This document shows, piece after piece, positions 23,013 through 34,138 of a DNA stretch of 64,000 nt. Position 1 is the first letter of the stretch, and each line of letters begins with the position of its first letter. This DNA comes from Boswellia sacra. Its lineage: Eukaryota > Streptophyta > Magnoliopsida > Sapindales > Burseraceae. The notes beneath the pieces are model-generated. The model ran no database searches and had not been told where the DNA came from. It was given only the letters and a program-made list of their open reading frames with translations. The stretch spans positions 253,501 to 317,500 of the forward strand of contig SNVD02010228.1 in NCBI GenBank assembly GCA_013180625.2, read 5' to 3'. The position numbers and the translations under genes were made by a program.

Positions 23013-24298
23013 TATTGACACTTGTTTCATCAACTGCAAAAGTTTTCATTGCTCCCTGCATCCTATCAAAGCTTGTACTCTTCTAGACAGAATCAACATT
23101 AAACCCGTGGCTGATATCAACAGGAACCCCCTTGCATACAAAAGTAAAATATAACTTTCACAACTTATCTCACTAAAAACCAGAAGCAAAAAATAATAAT
23201 AATAACAATGTATTAGCATAACTACCTGACTAGCATAAAGTTCAAGTGCAACTTCCGCTTGTGCCGTTAGCTTGATCTGATACAACATATTACCATATAT
23301 AAGATACATAATAGAACAATAAAAATAAATTCTTTCTAGATTAAAAAAAAAGAAACAAAACTAATGACATTAAATTTTTTTTTTGAAATTCAGTATTAAA
23401 TCCAAATAAAATATACCGAACATGTACTGTTTGGAAGCCAAATTTCAAGAAAGAACATACCACATGCCCAACTGATTGCCAAGCTGGATGAGCTGCATCT
23501 CCAGAATAATGCAACCGCAGCTCATCCCCAGGCACTAGACGCAACTTATTGTCTTCCTACAAGAGTCAAAAACTAAGAAGCGAATCACCTTTGGAAAAAC
23601 AAAATATGCAATACGCTTCTTGTTAAGACCAATATCCCATCGTATGTGACATTATCTTTGCTTTGAGATTCTTTCATCATTTGTAACAAAATCCAGAGAA
23701 TAAGATTTTGCACAGTATTTGATATTATTAAAAAAAAGAAGGAAGTGCGTAACAATTCAAATCTAAAGATTATAATGAAATTAGTAGATAATCCCCAAAA
23801 CTTTTGTTGCATACTTTATCATAGTCAGCTTCAAGCTTGATAAACGGTGCAAATACATTTTGATACTGCAAGAGAAAAGACAAAAAAAACCAACCATAGT
23901 TAGTAAGACTAGCTGCAACTTCCCCAATAATAAAACAAATCGGATTTGAGCATTTATTGGGAACAATCACCTGATAAGCATCTTCGTACTTCAATACCAC
24001 AGACTAAGGTTCATCATCTACATCAGGCTTCTCAAGGTCCTCAAGGGTGGCATCAGGATTTGCCTTCCAAAGTTCTTCCACCTTGTTTATTTGTTGCGCA
24101 CTGATCTGGTAAGCCCTCAACTGCTCCTGCTCTGAGGGGATCTATGAAGTGCTACACGTTAGCAAGTTTAAGAACAATAAACCACATTGTCCAACAAAAA
24201 GAAGGAATGCCAACCCTAACAAGCATGTCTTGAGGGGGCACCACTAACTCAAATCCCAATTCATGTCCTTCAATGCATTAACATTCAGGCAAGGTTCC
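23013..24298 (-). pseudogene. UPF1: UPF1 RNA helicase gene fragment (seven exons)
   Basis: Minus-strand exon pieces in correct order read: 24218-24298 [16 protein letters not shown], stop, WCPL; 23971-24141 [39 protein letters not shown] and LKYEDAYQ; 23815-23865 YQNVFAPFIKLEADYDK; 23589-23680 MMKESQSKDNVT; 23461-23556 EDNKLRLVPGDELRLHYSGD to VGHV; 23226-23276 IKLTAQAEVALELYASQ; about 23013-23130 KGVPVDISHGFNVD, stop, [20 protein letters not shown]. This is the region of UPF1, the nonsense-mediated decay helicase, between the N-terminal zinc domain and the first ATPase motif. GT-AG sites flank most exons. Breaks: TAG at 24243-24245, TAG inside the second exon, a one-base loss in the fourth exon and its lost acceptor AG, and TAG in the last. 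The ATPase and helicase core is absent. Confidence 0.9.
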
Positions 24299-24302
24299 CT
24301 AC

Positions 24303-25880
24303 ACAAAAGAACAACAACACTCTCTGTTCTAGCCGATATAAAGCCAAGGAGGAACACATTTCGACATCCACAGTTGTAGTCTTAATAAGAATAAGAATCG
24401 CTCTCTAGTCAAGTAATGAAGAAACTAGATGGACCCGAATAATTGCATGTATGTATATATTTATGTATGTGAAAGCAACTCATCAATTCTAGCACATAAA
24501 TTGAAGCCTTTTTAGCTGGTCCCATGATCAAAGGCAAATATATATAAAGCCAAAAATATGGTGAAACATGCTAGAAGCTTAAGGAGGCCACTTGGATCGA
24601 GATGGTTCAAACATGTTAAGTTATACATTATTGAGTTAGGTGTGGTCCGACACCTAAAGCTTGAATTTGAATGTTTAAAATATGATCAGATTTTGTCGAA
24701 ATGAAAGCAAAAGATTTTGTCTTTCAAAGTTCATTTTCATGCATGCTTTGCCCTCTAACTCTAGCAGTGATTTCATCAACTACAGGTGATTGAATGCAAT
24801 AAATGACTCTATAGTCTTGTATATTCTAGAGAGATTTGATGGTGACAAAATGATCATCTTTTTAAAGAATGTGCATTGAAGGGTGCCAGGCCACTAGCCA
24901 CCCTAATTTGTTTCAATATCATGGCAATGTAGCATGATTTATATTGAGTTCTAACTTATATGGAGAAGATAGAATTAGGCAGGAGTCTTTGTTGCTTAGA
25001 TTTTGTGCTGCATATCCTTGATTAGTAACAGTATAAACCTACATTAGAGGAAGAAGTTTTTCTTTATCAGTTTGTCTTTTATATAGATTTTTTCAAGGAT
25101 CTACCGTATTTCTACATTCAATTATAAAAGATTTCTGTTACATTACTGTTTGATAATATTGCAGTTTTTGAAAGGTAACAACATCATCATATTCAGGTTT
25201 GATTAATAATTAGCTTCAATAATAATTGATTGATATGAAAGACTTTCTACCTAAAGAGAGCAGAATAGGAGTGAGACATAGTATTCATGTTGGCAACTTA
25301 TAATAAAATCTTTAGTCATCCCAGGCATAAAAGACTGAATTAATGGTGATGATAAAAATAACAAATACAAACAATAACAAAATTAAATCACTAAATTTTT
25401 GCCCCTCATGTCTCATGGTTTGTCGCCTACAATTTTTCCCTTAATAAGCCAATTATTTAGTAACTATAGTATACTTTTGTGTAGGAGAGAAGAAATAGAG
25501 GATTTTATAATGAAACAAACAACAGAGAAAATTGGGAAATACCTTTGAATACAACATTTCGAGGAGTTCAAGTTACATGTTTTTGAACCACATTAGCATT
25601 ATTTGTAGCTGGCGCATTGCTGAAATCTACAATGGTGAACCACTTTTGTAAAAAAAAAAAAAAAAAGAAAAGACAAAATAGAAAAGGGAGAAAAAAAATG
25701 TAGTTGGGTGGGTGGGCGAAGGGGAAGAATGATAATACATATTAAATGAAAATATCAGTTTCATTCACCTAAAATATCTATTTGTATGTCAGATGCCCCA
25801 GAGAAGTTCCTGAGTCTCACATGACAAAGCAATCAGATTATAGTTGAAGGGCTATTAAACCAAAAAGCTATAGAAGAAGC
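24303..25880. other. element interior between the UPF1 and XRI1-like fragments
   Basis: No coding motif recognised. It could be intron or intergenic DNA carried along with either captured fragment. A run of A at 25650-25670 and purine-rich DNA follow. Confidence 0.4.
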
Positions 25881-25884
25881 ATAC

Positions 25885-27015
25885 ATATCATCAGGGCTAA
25901 AATTCATCTCAGCATCATTAAAGCATTGCGCAAACCATCCATCAAATGACTGATCTAGGTCCTCATAACTGGAGGCAATACATCTTCTGACAAATATGAC
26001 ATTAGAGTTAGAAAACGCAAAGTAAACATTTGAGTTTGGTGAAAAAGATATTGCAAGACAAAAACCTGAAAACCCAGAAATCCACTGTCATGCGTCAGGT
26101 AAAATCTCTTCAACTGAATTTGCAGTCTCCTAAACATAGGATGAAGAACATAAATATTGGAAAATTTTATAGCATAAATAAGGACACAGCTACAATGTTC
26201 AAAGGATTCATTGATGTAGGACTTGAGGCAGAGCCCAAAAATTTCACATAGGCCATCATAGTGAATAAAATAAAATCTGCAAGAGGCCAATGAATAAAGT
26301 AATATGTCCGGTAGTTTAACCCACAGAGCTAAGCAAGTAAAAAATGTAAATTCTGTCCTATGGTTGTTTTATGTTAAAGCTTCGCAACCAAAACACTAAT
26401 TTAACATAACTAAGCCAAATGAATTGAAGGTTGAAGCACATTATACACTGAACTTGAGAAGTGTTCTCTTTTATGATGGTTAACAATATAAAACTTGCTC
26501 TAGCAAAATTCTTGAATTTCACAAATTTCTATATCCTTCGTAATTTAAGTTCTATCTATCACAATTAATCCACGTCAAATGATCAAAATAACTATATGGA
26601 AAACAAGAAATGATTTTGATATAAGTATCACAGAGAAAAGAGTTGATAGGCACTCACATTTGATTTTAGAAATGCAGAAGGCATCTCATCACTACATAAG
26701 GAAGAATCTGCTACTTCATTGTCAAATTGTAGCATCCGTCGCCTCTTCACTTGTGAAGAACTGTCCCTACATTTTATTGATTCCTTATCAATATTACCTG
26801 AAGACCACTTCTCATATTAAATAAACATTTTCCAACAACTTTGTCTTTCAACGAAAGCAAAACGAACTGAAGTCAAAGAATGCTTGAGACCAATTCCATA
26901 CCATAATGAGTAGCATGGTACGCCAAATCCCTATATGCCTTAACAGGGGTAGTTTCATCATCAAGCATGAACGAAAGATCTTCCTTGTTCAAAGTCACTT
27001 CATTCCATTGGTTAC
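25885..27015 (-). pseudogene. XRI1-like gene fragment (three exons)
   Basis: Three minus-strand exons with GT-AG edges: 26902-27015 reads NQWNEVTLNKEDLSFMLDDE and TTPVKAYRDLAYHATHYG; 26658-26797 reads CRDSSSQVKRRRMLQFDNEV and SLCSDEMPSAFLKSN; 25885-25986 reads SSYEDLDQSFDGWFAQCFND and AEMNFSPDDM. The EDLSFMLDDETTPVK, SQVKRRRMLQF and GWFAxCFNDxEMxFSPDD blocks in this order are those I associate with plant XRI1 (X-ray induced transcript 1), a meiosis and DNA-repair related protein. The identification is from memory of the motifs. Start and end exons are missing. The pieces show few internal stops, so this capture may be younger than the UPF1 one. Confidence 0.6.
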
Positions 27016-27019
27016 CTGA

Positions 27020-27750
27020 CATGTCCGATCAAAAAAAAAAAAAAACCGCTCAAACACCATTCCTATCTTTCTTATCCTTCATTCCTTCTTGTATTGAATC
27101 ACTATTTCAATTGACACACTCAGCTTCAAGTAAACCGAGAATACAGTATGGTAAACAATCATTTAATTTAAATTGAATAATATGTAATAGCTACCCTCAA
27201 ATACAGGCAGTCTTGAGAGTGAATTCTTAAGTTCAAATCCCAAATCATGCAACTAGAAACTGAAGTTAGGGAAAAACAACTATCACCTAAAATTTACTTT
27301 AACTATTAAGTTTTTTCTTATGACATTAAAGTTCTTTAGAACTCATATTGCTTCCCCTAAAACAGAGCATAATTGCAGGTGTGTAATTGTTCTAAGTAAA
27401 ATAGAACAAAAGCAAAGGGCACAAAAAATAATTCTCATGTCTAAATGCTAAATTGACAAATGTGAGCAGGTTATTGTGTTCCACATCAATAAACTTTTAA
27501 GGAACCTTAAAAGAGCTTAATTAGAAAACCCTTGCTAACCCAGATGCTTATGGAGAACTCTATCCAGGATAATTGAAAGTTCTTACACATCAAAAGATGC
27601 AATGGAGCTTCAGAATCAGTACACTTGAGAACCAAGCATATAAACCTGTTTAGTAATTTTTTAGGGATGAAAGTATGTTAGAACCAACAAAAAAAGAAGA
27701 TACAAGTAGAATTCTTAAGTACTTAAAACACTCTCCTTTAGTGTACCTAG
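27020..27750. other. junction between the polygalacturonase and XRI1-like fragments
   Basis: No coding frame recognised. The fusion point between the two unrelated host gene pieces must lie here. I see no obvious junction repeat. Confidence 0.4.
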
Positions 27751-29485
27751 AACATTCTGAAGTTCCTTTAATGTGCTTAAAGGAAATGTTCTCCACTTTA
27801 ACAGCCAAAGTCTGCATTTGGTTAGGAGGTTAGATACATTGAGTATATATAAGGACAAGTTATCTTCACAAATTGTACGTTTCTAAAGCAAATATACAAA
27901 ACGAGAACCACAAAGAGAAGTATGTTTCATTTTCTAATGAGGAAAATCTGATTACAATGGTCAAGCAACATGTAACTACCATTGAAGCTATAAAAAACAT
28001 GCTATTATCAAAGATCATTGAAGTTGTGAATGATATATGAATAAAAGAGGTGTTTAATCTTGCATTCCACAAGATGATTCCCAGTATAAAGTTCACAAAG
28101 AAATCCATAAAAGGTTATTGGTATGAAATTCCATCATCATTAGAACAGTAAGCCAGAAATCAAAGTATTAATTCAAACATGCCCCAATGAAATGAGTAAT
28201 TTTTTTAAGAAATAAAAAAATAAAAAGAAATCTGTTCAATGATCTATTTTAGCAATAAAACCACACTGTTTTTGACATCTCTTGCAAAAATTTGATATTC
28301 CTAGACTTTAAACTTCTACTGACAGTAAGAATTCTGTACCTGGTTTGCACATGGCAGCAGTGAATCATAATAATATTGGTCTATAATAACTGGATTTGAT
28401 ACATTTTCCATCCACAAGTTCTGGAAACTAATGTCAGTGGCAAAACCACTGCCTCCCTGGTGAAAATTAGCAAAGGTATAGAATCAATTTTTGGTACAAA
28501 TTCAATAGTATCTGACACATCCGAAAAAGGATTGTCTCCCAAGTATAGGAGTGTCGAAGTAATAAAAGCCGGTGAGACCGGGGTCGATCCACGAGGAAGG
28601 GAATTTAAGCGTTACAAATTATAAGATAAGCAAATGTGATATGGATGATTCAAAGAAATAACAAGAGAATATCAATAAATATGTAAGATGGTAGGCGGTA
28701 TTACCGACCATTCAAATATAAAACAAAAAGCAAGAGGAGGTAAAACCATCCATGGAGATAGGTGGTATAACCAACCATAGTAAATTAAAGAACAATTTCA
28801 TAAGGTGGTAGAACCTACCATAGTAAATAAAATAAAAAGTTAATAAACAATAGAATAATTAAAATACAAGAGGAATTAACACAATAACAATGAAGGCTAA
28901 GGTTAGGGGATCCGCCCTTGATATTTCAAATAAGGATAATTAACCCATTTTAGTTATATGAATTATATTTGTTTCATTACCAATATTTATACCACTTCTT
29001 GTAAATGGGTTCAAGCATCCAATGTGCCAATCATCATATGTCTACAACAAATCAAGGTTCCTAACTAGATTCGTGTCGGTAAGGAAGAACCATACATCAT
29101 CTAGAAAGGATCCAAGCATTTGATGTGCCAAGGATTGTCGACAATGGATCAAGACCTCCACTTTACGAGTGGTGTCAAGATTGATTAAGAAATTAAATAT
29201 AAATCATATTGAATAAACATTATAAGATTAAGATTATTAAGCACATATTAAGGGTTAGAGAATCCTCATTCTCATATCAAGGGTTTCACCCTTTCACCTT
29301 AGCAAAAGAGAAATTAGAAGAACATTATAATAGAAAGAAAATAAAATGTAAGAAAAAGGAAATTCATTAATAACATAAACACACAAAACACAATACAAGA
29401 TCCTAGCCAAAGCCAAAATGTTCCAGCCAAGGCCAAGATGTCCCAATGGGTCACAAGGCACCTCTATTTATAGATACATCCAGGG

Positions 29486-31018
29486 GCATAACTCTCTATT
29501 TATAGATCAGAATGGTGCAATTCTTAATGTTTTGGAAAGCTGATTTAATTGTCTACAAGATTGCATTTCACAAGAATCATCAAATTCGGGCTCTTAGTGG
29601 ACCAAAATTGGGCTTGAAGTGAACCCATCTACAGTCTCGGCCCAGTCTGACCAGGCCTCAGTATTTGGACCGTATCTCTCAAAATACGTATCCAAATTGT
29701 GCAAATCAATATGTTCTAGAAAGCTGAGAGAAATATCTACAACTTTCATGAAGACATGTGTTTAAAATTCACAACATTTCGATGTCAAAATTGATGGTCA
29801 AAGTCGGTGCCTAATGATCCCAATTGTCAAAGATATTTACAACTAATATTTGACAATTATGCCCTTGTAATTTGACAAGAGGTCGGTGCCTAATGATCCC
29901 AATTGTCAAAGATATTTACAACTAATATTTGACAATTATGCCCTTGTAATAAAATAAAAAGTTAATAAACAATAGAATAATTAAAATACAAGAGGAATTA
30001 ACACAATAATAATGAAGGCTAAGGTTAGGGGATCCGCCCTTGATATTTCAAATAAGGATAATTAACCCATTTTAGTTATATGAATTATATTTGTTTCATT
30101 ACCAATATTTATACCACTTCTTGTAAATGGGTTCAAGCATCCAATGTGCCAATCATCATATGTCTACAACAAATCAAGGTTCCTAACTAGATTCGTGTCG
30201 GTAAGGAAGAACCATACATCATCTAGAAAGGATCCAAGCATTTGATGTGCCAAGGATTGTCGACAATGGATCAAGACCTCCACTTTACGAGTGGTGTCAA
30301 GATTGATTAAGAAATTAAATATAAATCATATTGAATAAACATTATAAGATTAAGATTATTAAGCACATATTAAGGGTTAGAGAATCCTTATTCTCATATC
30401 AAGGGTTTCACCCTTTCACCTTAGCAAAAGAGAAATTAGAAGAACATTATAATAGAAAGAAAATAAAATGCAAGAAAAAGGAAATTCATTAATAACATAA
30501 ACACACAAAACACAATACAAGATCCTAGCCAAAGCTAAAATGTTCCAGCCAAGGCCAAGATGCCCTAATGGGTCACAAGGCACCTCTATTTATAGATACA
30601 TCCAGGGGCAAACTTGTCAAATTACAAGGGCATAATTGTCAAATATTAGTTGTAAATATCTTTGACAATTGGGATCATTAGGCACCGACTTTGACCATCA
30701 ATTTTGACATCAAAATGTTGTGAATTTTAATCACATGTCTTCATGAAAGTTGTAGATATTTCTCTCAGCTTTCTAGAACATATTGATTTGCACAATTTGG
30801 ATACGTATTTTGAGAGATACGGTCCAAATACTGAGGCCTGGTCAGACTGGGCCGAGACTGTAGATGGGTTCACTTCAAGCCCAATTTTGGTCCACTAAGA
30901 GCCCGAATTTGATGATTCTTGTGAAATGCAATCTTGTAGACAATTAAATCAGCTTTCCAAAACATTAAGAATTGCACCATTCTGATCTATCAATAGAGAG
31001 TTATGCCCATTTTACCGA
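29486..31018. repeat. inverted repeat with arms of about 400 bp around a 0.7 kb spacer
   Basis: Arm A (29486-29879) contains GGGCATAACTCTCTAT, GCTGATTTAATTGTCTAC, AAATTGGGCTTGAAGTGAAC and CTAATGATCCCAATTGTC. Arm B (30613-31018) contains their reverse complements in reverse order. Mismatches are few. A transcript across it would fold into a long double-stranded stem with the D2 copy as loop. Confidence 0.88.
29803..29950. repeat. 79 bp tandem duplication at the arm A edge
   Basis: The segment starting GTCGGTGCCTAATGATCCCA at 29803 repeats from 29882, period 79. The copy between the tandem units and D2 marks the rearrangement point. Confidence 0.85.
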
Positions 31019-32939
31019 ACCTATAACAAAACCAAAATTAAGAGAAATTAATTCCAAAGATGCAAATGCTACAAATATGCTTAAGTTGAGGAATTTAATG
31101 ACACTATTAATGCAATATGATGAACTAAACTCTTATTAAACATGCATATTTAAGTGTTCATCAGTATCTGTACAAGCATAAATTTAGATATACATGTATA
31201 TATATGCACGTAGAGCGAGAAAGAGATCAATCTGGGGAAGAGTACCTGCCATGTTTTAATCTGTACACCATTCTCAGTGTTGGAGATAAATGCTCCATCA
31301 ACCATTATATCTTGAATCTGTGAACATGAGTTTGATTTTCCCAAGCTTCCAATGCTAATGGACAATGATCCTAATTAGTAAAGGTACTCAATGAAAACTG
31401 TAGTCTAATTAGGATAAAAGTTCCTCTTACCTTATACCATGGCCTGGTCCACAAATAATGTTTCTGATTCGAATTCATGAAGAATTACTGACTATAGAGA
31501 TGCAGTCATCTCCTGGATGCAGAAAATTCCAAAATAGAAAAAAGAAAAAAAGAACACAAAAGACAATAAATGTCCAAGAAATAGGACACAAAGCCCAGAC
31601 TGAAATCTTAATAAATTCAAACAGCCACATGACTATGTTCAATTAATATGCTTCTGATCAACTTGTTCTGAATAAGATGGAACAGGCTAGATCCATACAC
31701 ATTAGAAGTGTAGGATGGAAATGAATTAAAATTGAAATACTCATATTTCATTCCCAAAAAGGGCAAAAAAAAAAAGTCAAGCTATTATCTTTGTGGATAG
31801 TTGAATAATATTTGTGTAAATATTAAAATATGATTCACAATATGTGAAAACCACTTTCTGATACAAAGACAACATCAACCAAAATTCTAGTCAACATTTT
31901 TGTTTGTCTTACAATGATGCAAAACATCAGCCATATTTTGTAGCCACTATGACAACTGCTCGGCTACGAAATTAGGAAAGCATATGAAAAAAATTATTTT
32001 TTATGATAAATAGATTCTACATCTAATCAGATGGCAGCACATTCTGAAGATTACCAACCTGTTCTGACTATGCTATCCTTGACTTCAACAGCACGAGAAT
32101 GACTAATGTGGATTCCATATGTATTAGGGCTTGCAGCAGGTGCTATTACTTTGAGATAAGATGTTGTAACCCTAAGACAATTAGTGAACGCAATGTGCAT
32201 TTGTTGACTGTTGAGTAGCATAAGGTTCTTGACTTTCAAATTCTTGCACCTATGGAAAGTAAGAGCCTGCAGGCGTGAATCACGTGGTTGTTATAAGATT
32301 TTGAGCCTTAAATCCATTAAGGAAAAAGTAAAAGTCTAATGCCCATAATCAAAGCTTTCCAAAGGCAGCATTGCTCCAAGATAGACAGCACTAACCGTTG
32401 GAGCATGTCGACATGGCTGCAAAACAATGAATTAAAGCTACTTTTAGGGAAATTTAGGTATAAAAATGTGTAAAATAGACATAAATCTTGGAGTGCAAGA
32501 CATTTTATACATTTTTTATGTTGATCTTGCAGGATCCAGCCCACCATTCCTGCCCCATTCCATTGATTGTCCCTCCTCCTCCTACAGTGAGGTGATTCAC
32601 CCCATGAAAGTAGAGCCACTTACGATGACTGAAACCCTTCCATGCACGAGGATTTTTGGGGGCAAAAATTCTACCAGATATCTATTTCAACACAATCCCA
32701 ATGCAGTAAATTAAAGGAAATTTTCGGACACTAACATAAGAAAGGAAGATTGTATAGGAAAAATCAATGTAGTTAATGAGTGATTTTAACTTTCTGTTCT
32801 TACCTGCAAAGTGATTTTTGATTTACAAGGCCCGACAAAATCAATAGGACGAATCAGAAAAGTATACCCAGATGGAATTAAAATTCTTGTCCGGCCAGGA
32901 AAAGAGCAAGCTATCCTCCAAGCAGTTTCAAAAGCCTGA

Positions 32940-33575
32940 AAACATATCATGACACATGAAATGATTTCGTTTCTAATTAGAAGTAAGGATAGTGAAAGTA
33001 CAATGAACCCTCAAACAGCTTCTCTATTATGAATTAGTGCTATATCGGATTTCCAACAGATGGAGAAAACACTATTGTTATATTACAACAGCATCTCACG
33101 AAATTAATTTTGATTCCAAATGACAATTCTTGTCCCCCATTTTCTATGCAACCAAAAGCAAGCCGAAGCAAACGAACAAACCAAAAATTGGGCAATGGAG
33201 TTATTTCAGTGGAGAGCATGCGACATTGAAGGCAAAGAGAAAAAGTAGCAGATTAAGAAGTAGATGGGAAAGGAAAATCGTAACTGAAAGAAATTGTCAC
33301 TGCTACAACCTTGGGAGCACCAAAAATGAAGACGAAGAAAGCACCGAAGATGATGCGACTTTTTCTCTAAGATGAAGACGAGGATGAAGGAAGCACCAAA
33401 AAAAAAATGAAGATGAAGAAAGCACCAAAGAGAAAAATGAAGCGACGAGGATGGCTGGGTTTTCGTGACTGCTACAAGTTTGGCAAGCACCAAAGATGAA
33501 GACGAAGTGAGATGGAGTGTAGGAGGCGATGATGATCGATAAGATCTAGGGTTTGGAAATTGTTTCTTTTTATAT
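32940..33575. other. right arm of the CACTA-like element, no gene recognised
   Basis: Upstream side of the polygalacturonase piece. A purine-rich low-complexity tract (33340-33520) repeats GATGAAGA and GAAGCACCAAA. Its open frames are low-complexity products and not credible genes. It could supply a transcription start for the minus-strand fragments. Confidence 0.4.
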
Positions 33576-34029
33576 TAACTAATACGTGTCACAATTAAAA
33601 AAATTGTGACACGTCAAACTTAACCCTTTTGTGTATTGTGACACATATGGGTTTGACTGAGTTTAAAATTTTCATACATGTCGTTCTTTTAAAAACTGAC
33701 ATAAAATTAATGACACAAAAATCCCCTTTTCTTGTAGTTGTACCAGTTATATATGTACTTTTTCATCAACCAAGAGTAAAATATGTTGGGACTTAGGAAG
33801 CGAAATTAATTTAAACTATTAAGTGATCAAAGACTTCCTTATATATTAATCAATTAGAGTCATTTCAATCTAGAATAGGAGATATAAATATATACATTTC
33901 CCTTAAAAAACATGGCATATAAGTAAGGAAATAATTTAATATATGTAAGTTATTGAGTAAAAGATTTCTTACTAGATTGATTTCAACTCAGAATAATATT
34001 GTAGAATAGGAGAGATATTAATTTCTTCC

Positions 34030-34037
34030 CTATATAT
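34030..34037 (+). promoter_or_regulatory. probable TATA box of the B3 gene
   Basis: CTATATAT lies 102-109 bases upstream of the ATG at 34139, a spacing that fits a leader of about 70-75 bases. Confidence 0.5.
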
Positions 34038-34138
34038 GCATGCCCTAAATTTTTCTTCCCCTGGACTCCTAACTAAGTAAAATACTGCTTATCACATTAA
34101 TTATTGTTTAGTTTCTCGTCTAGCTTTGTCCTTCAACA

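Larger units (their letters stand above)
28500..31020. mobile_element. repeat block inserted in the polygalacturonase intron (direct plus inverted repeats)
   Basis: Order: a unique segment (28500-28825) with imperfect GGTGGTA..ACCAACCATAGTAAAT repeats and CCGGGGTCGATCCACGAGG; direct repeat D1 28826-29490; arm A 29486-29879; an extra 79 bp tandem repeat; direct repeat D2 29947-30610, nearly identical to D1; arm B 30613-31018, the inverted copy of arm A. No protein-coding frame is evident. The GGGGTCGATCC(A)CGAGG phrase recurs in non-coding parts of plant LTR elements, so this may be a rearranged retroelement internal region. That attribution is inference. Confidence 0.7.
27753..32935 (-). pseudogene. 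GH28 polygalacturonase gene fragment (eight exons, interrupted)
   Basis: Minus-strand exons with GT-AG edges: 32804-32935 (AFETAWRIACSFPGRTRILI), 32511-32681 (ISGRIFAPK, HGVNHLTVGGGTINGMGQEW), 32396-32416 (PCRHAPT), 32059-32266 (ALTFHRCKNLKVKNLMLLNS, SPNTYGIHISHSR), 31431-31512 (GDDCISIVSNSS, stop, IRIRNIICGPGHGI), 31246-31354 (SIGSLGKSNS, VDGAFISNTENG), 28340-28456 (GSGFATDISFQNLWMENVSN, IIDQYYYDSLLPCANQ), and about 27753-27811 (TLAVKVENISFKHIKGTS). This is a pectin-degrading glycosyl hydrolase family 28 gene without its first and last exons. Of the catalytic motifs, NTD has become NTY, GDD and GHG remain, and RIK has become QIK. A TGA lies at 31475-31477. A 2.5 kb repeat block sits in the 28457-31245 intron. 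Confidence 0.92.
19023..33739. mobile_element. 14.7 kb CACTA-like element carrying host gene fragments (Pack-CACTA type)
   Basis: The left end reads CATTACAACAAAAAAGG then TTTTTTGTGTC (19023-19050). The reverse complement of the right end reads AACTACAAGAAAAGGGGA then TTTTTGTGTC (33712-33739). These pair as imperfect terminal inverted repeats of CACTA type (consensus CACTACAAnAAAA). Subterminal GTGTC/GACAC words are dense on the left (19045-19760) and sparser on the right (33580-33720). No transposase is seen inside. Instead the minus strand carries exon-structured pieces of UPF1, an XRI1-like gene and a polygalacturonase, plus weaker pieces. The three bases flanking each end differ (CAT and GTA), so a clean 3 bp target duplication is not shown. 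The outside flanks are paralogous B3-locus sequence. Confidence 0.68.

Noticed and set aside
26030..26251. Plus-strand frame between XRI1-like exons
   Set aside because: It falls in an intron of the captured minus-strand fragment and has no motif.
33206..33493. Minus-strand frame rich in Phe, Leu, His and Ser
   Set aside because: It is the complement of GAAGA/GATGAAGA low-complexity DNA.
19020..33742. A 3 bp target-site duplication around the 14.7 kb element
   Set aside because: The flanking triplets are CAT and GTA for the boundaries I chose. Small boundary shifts do not make them match, so I do not claim one.
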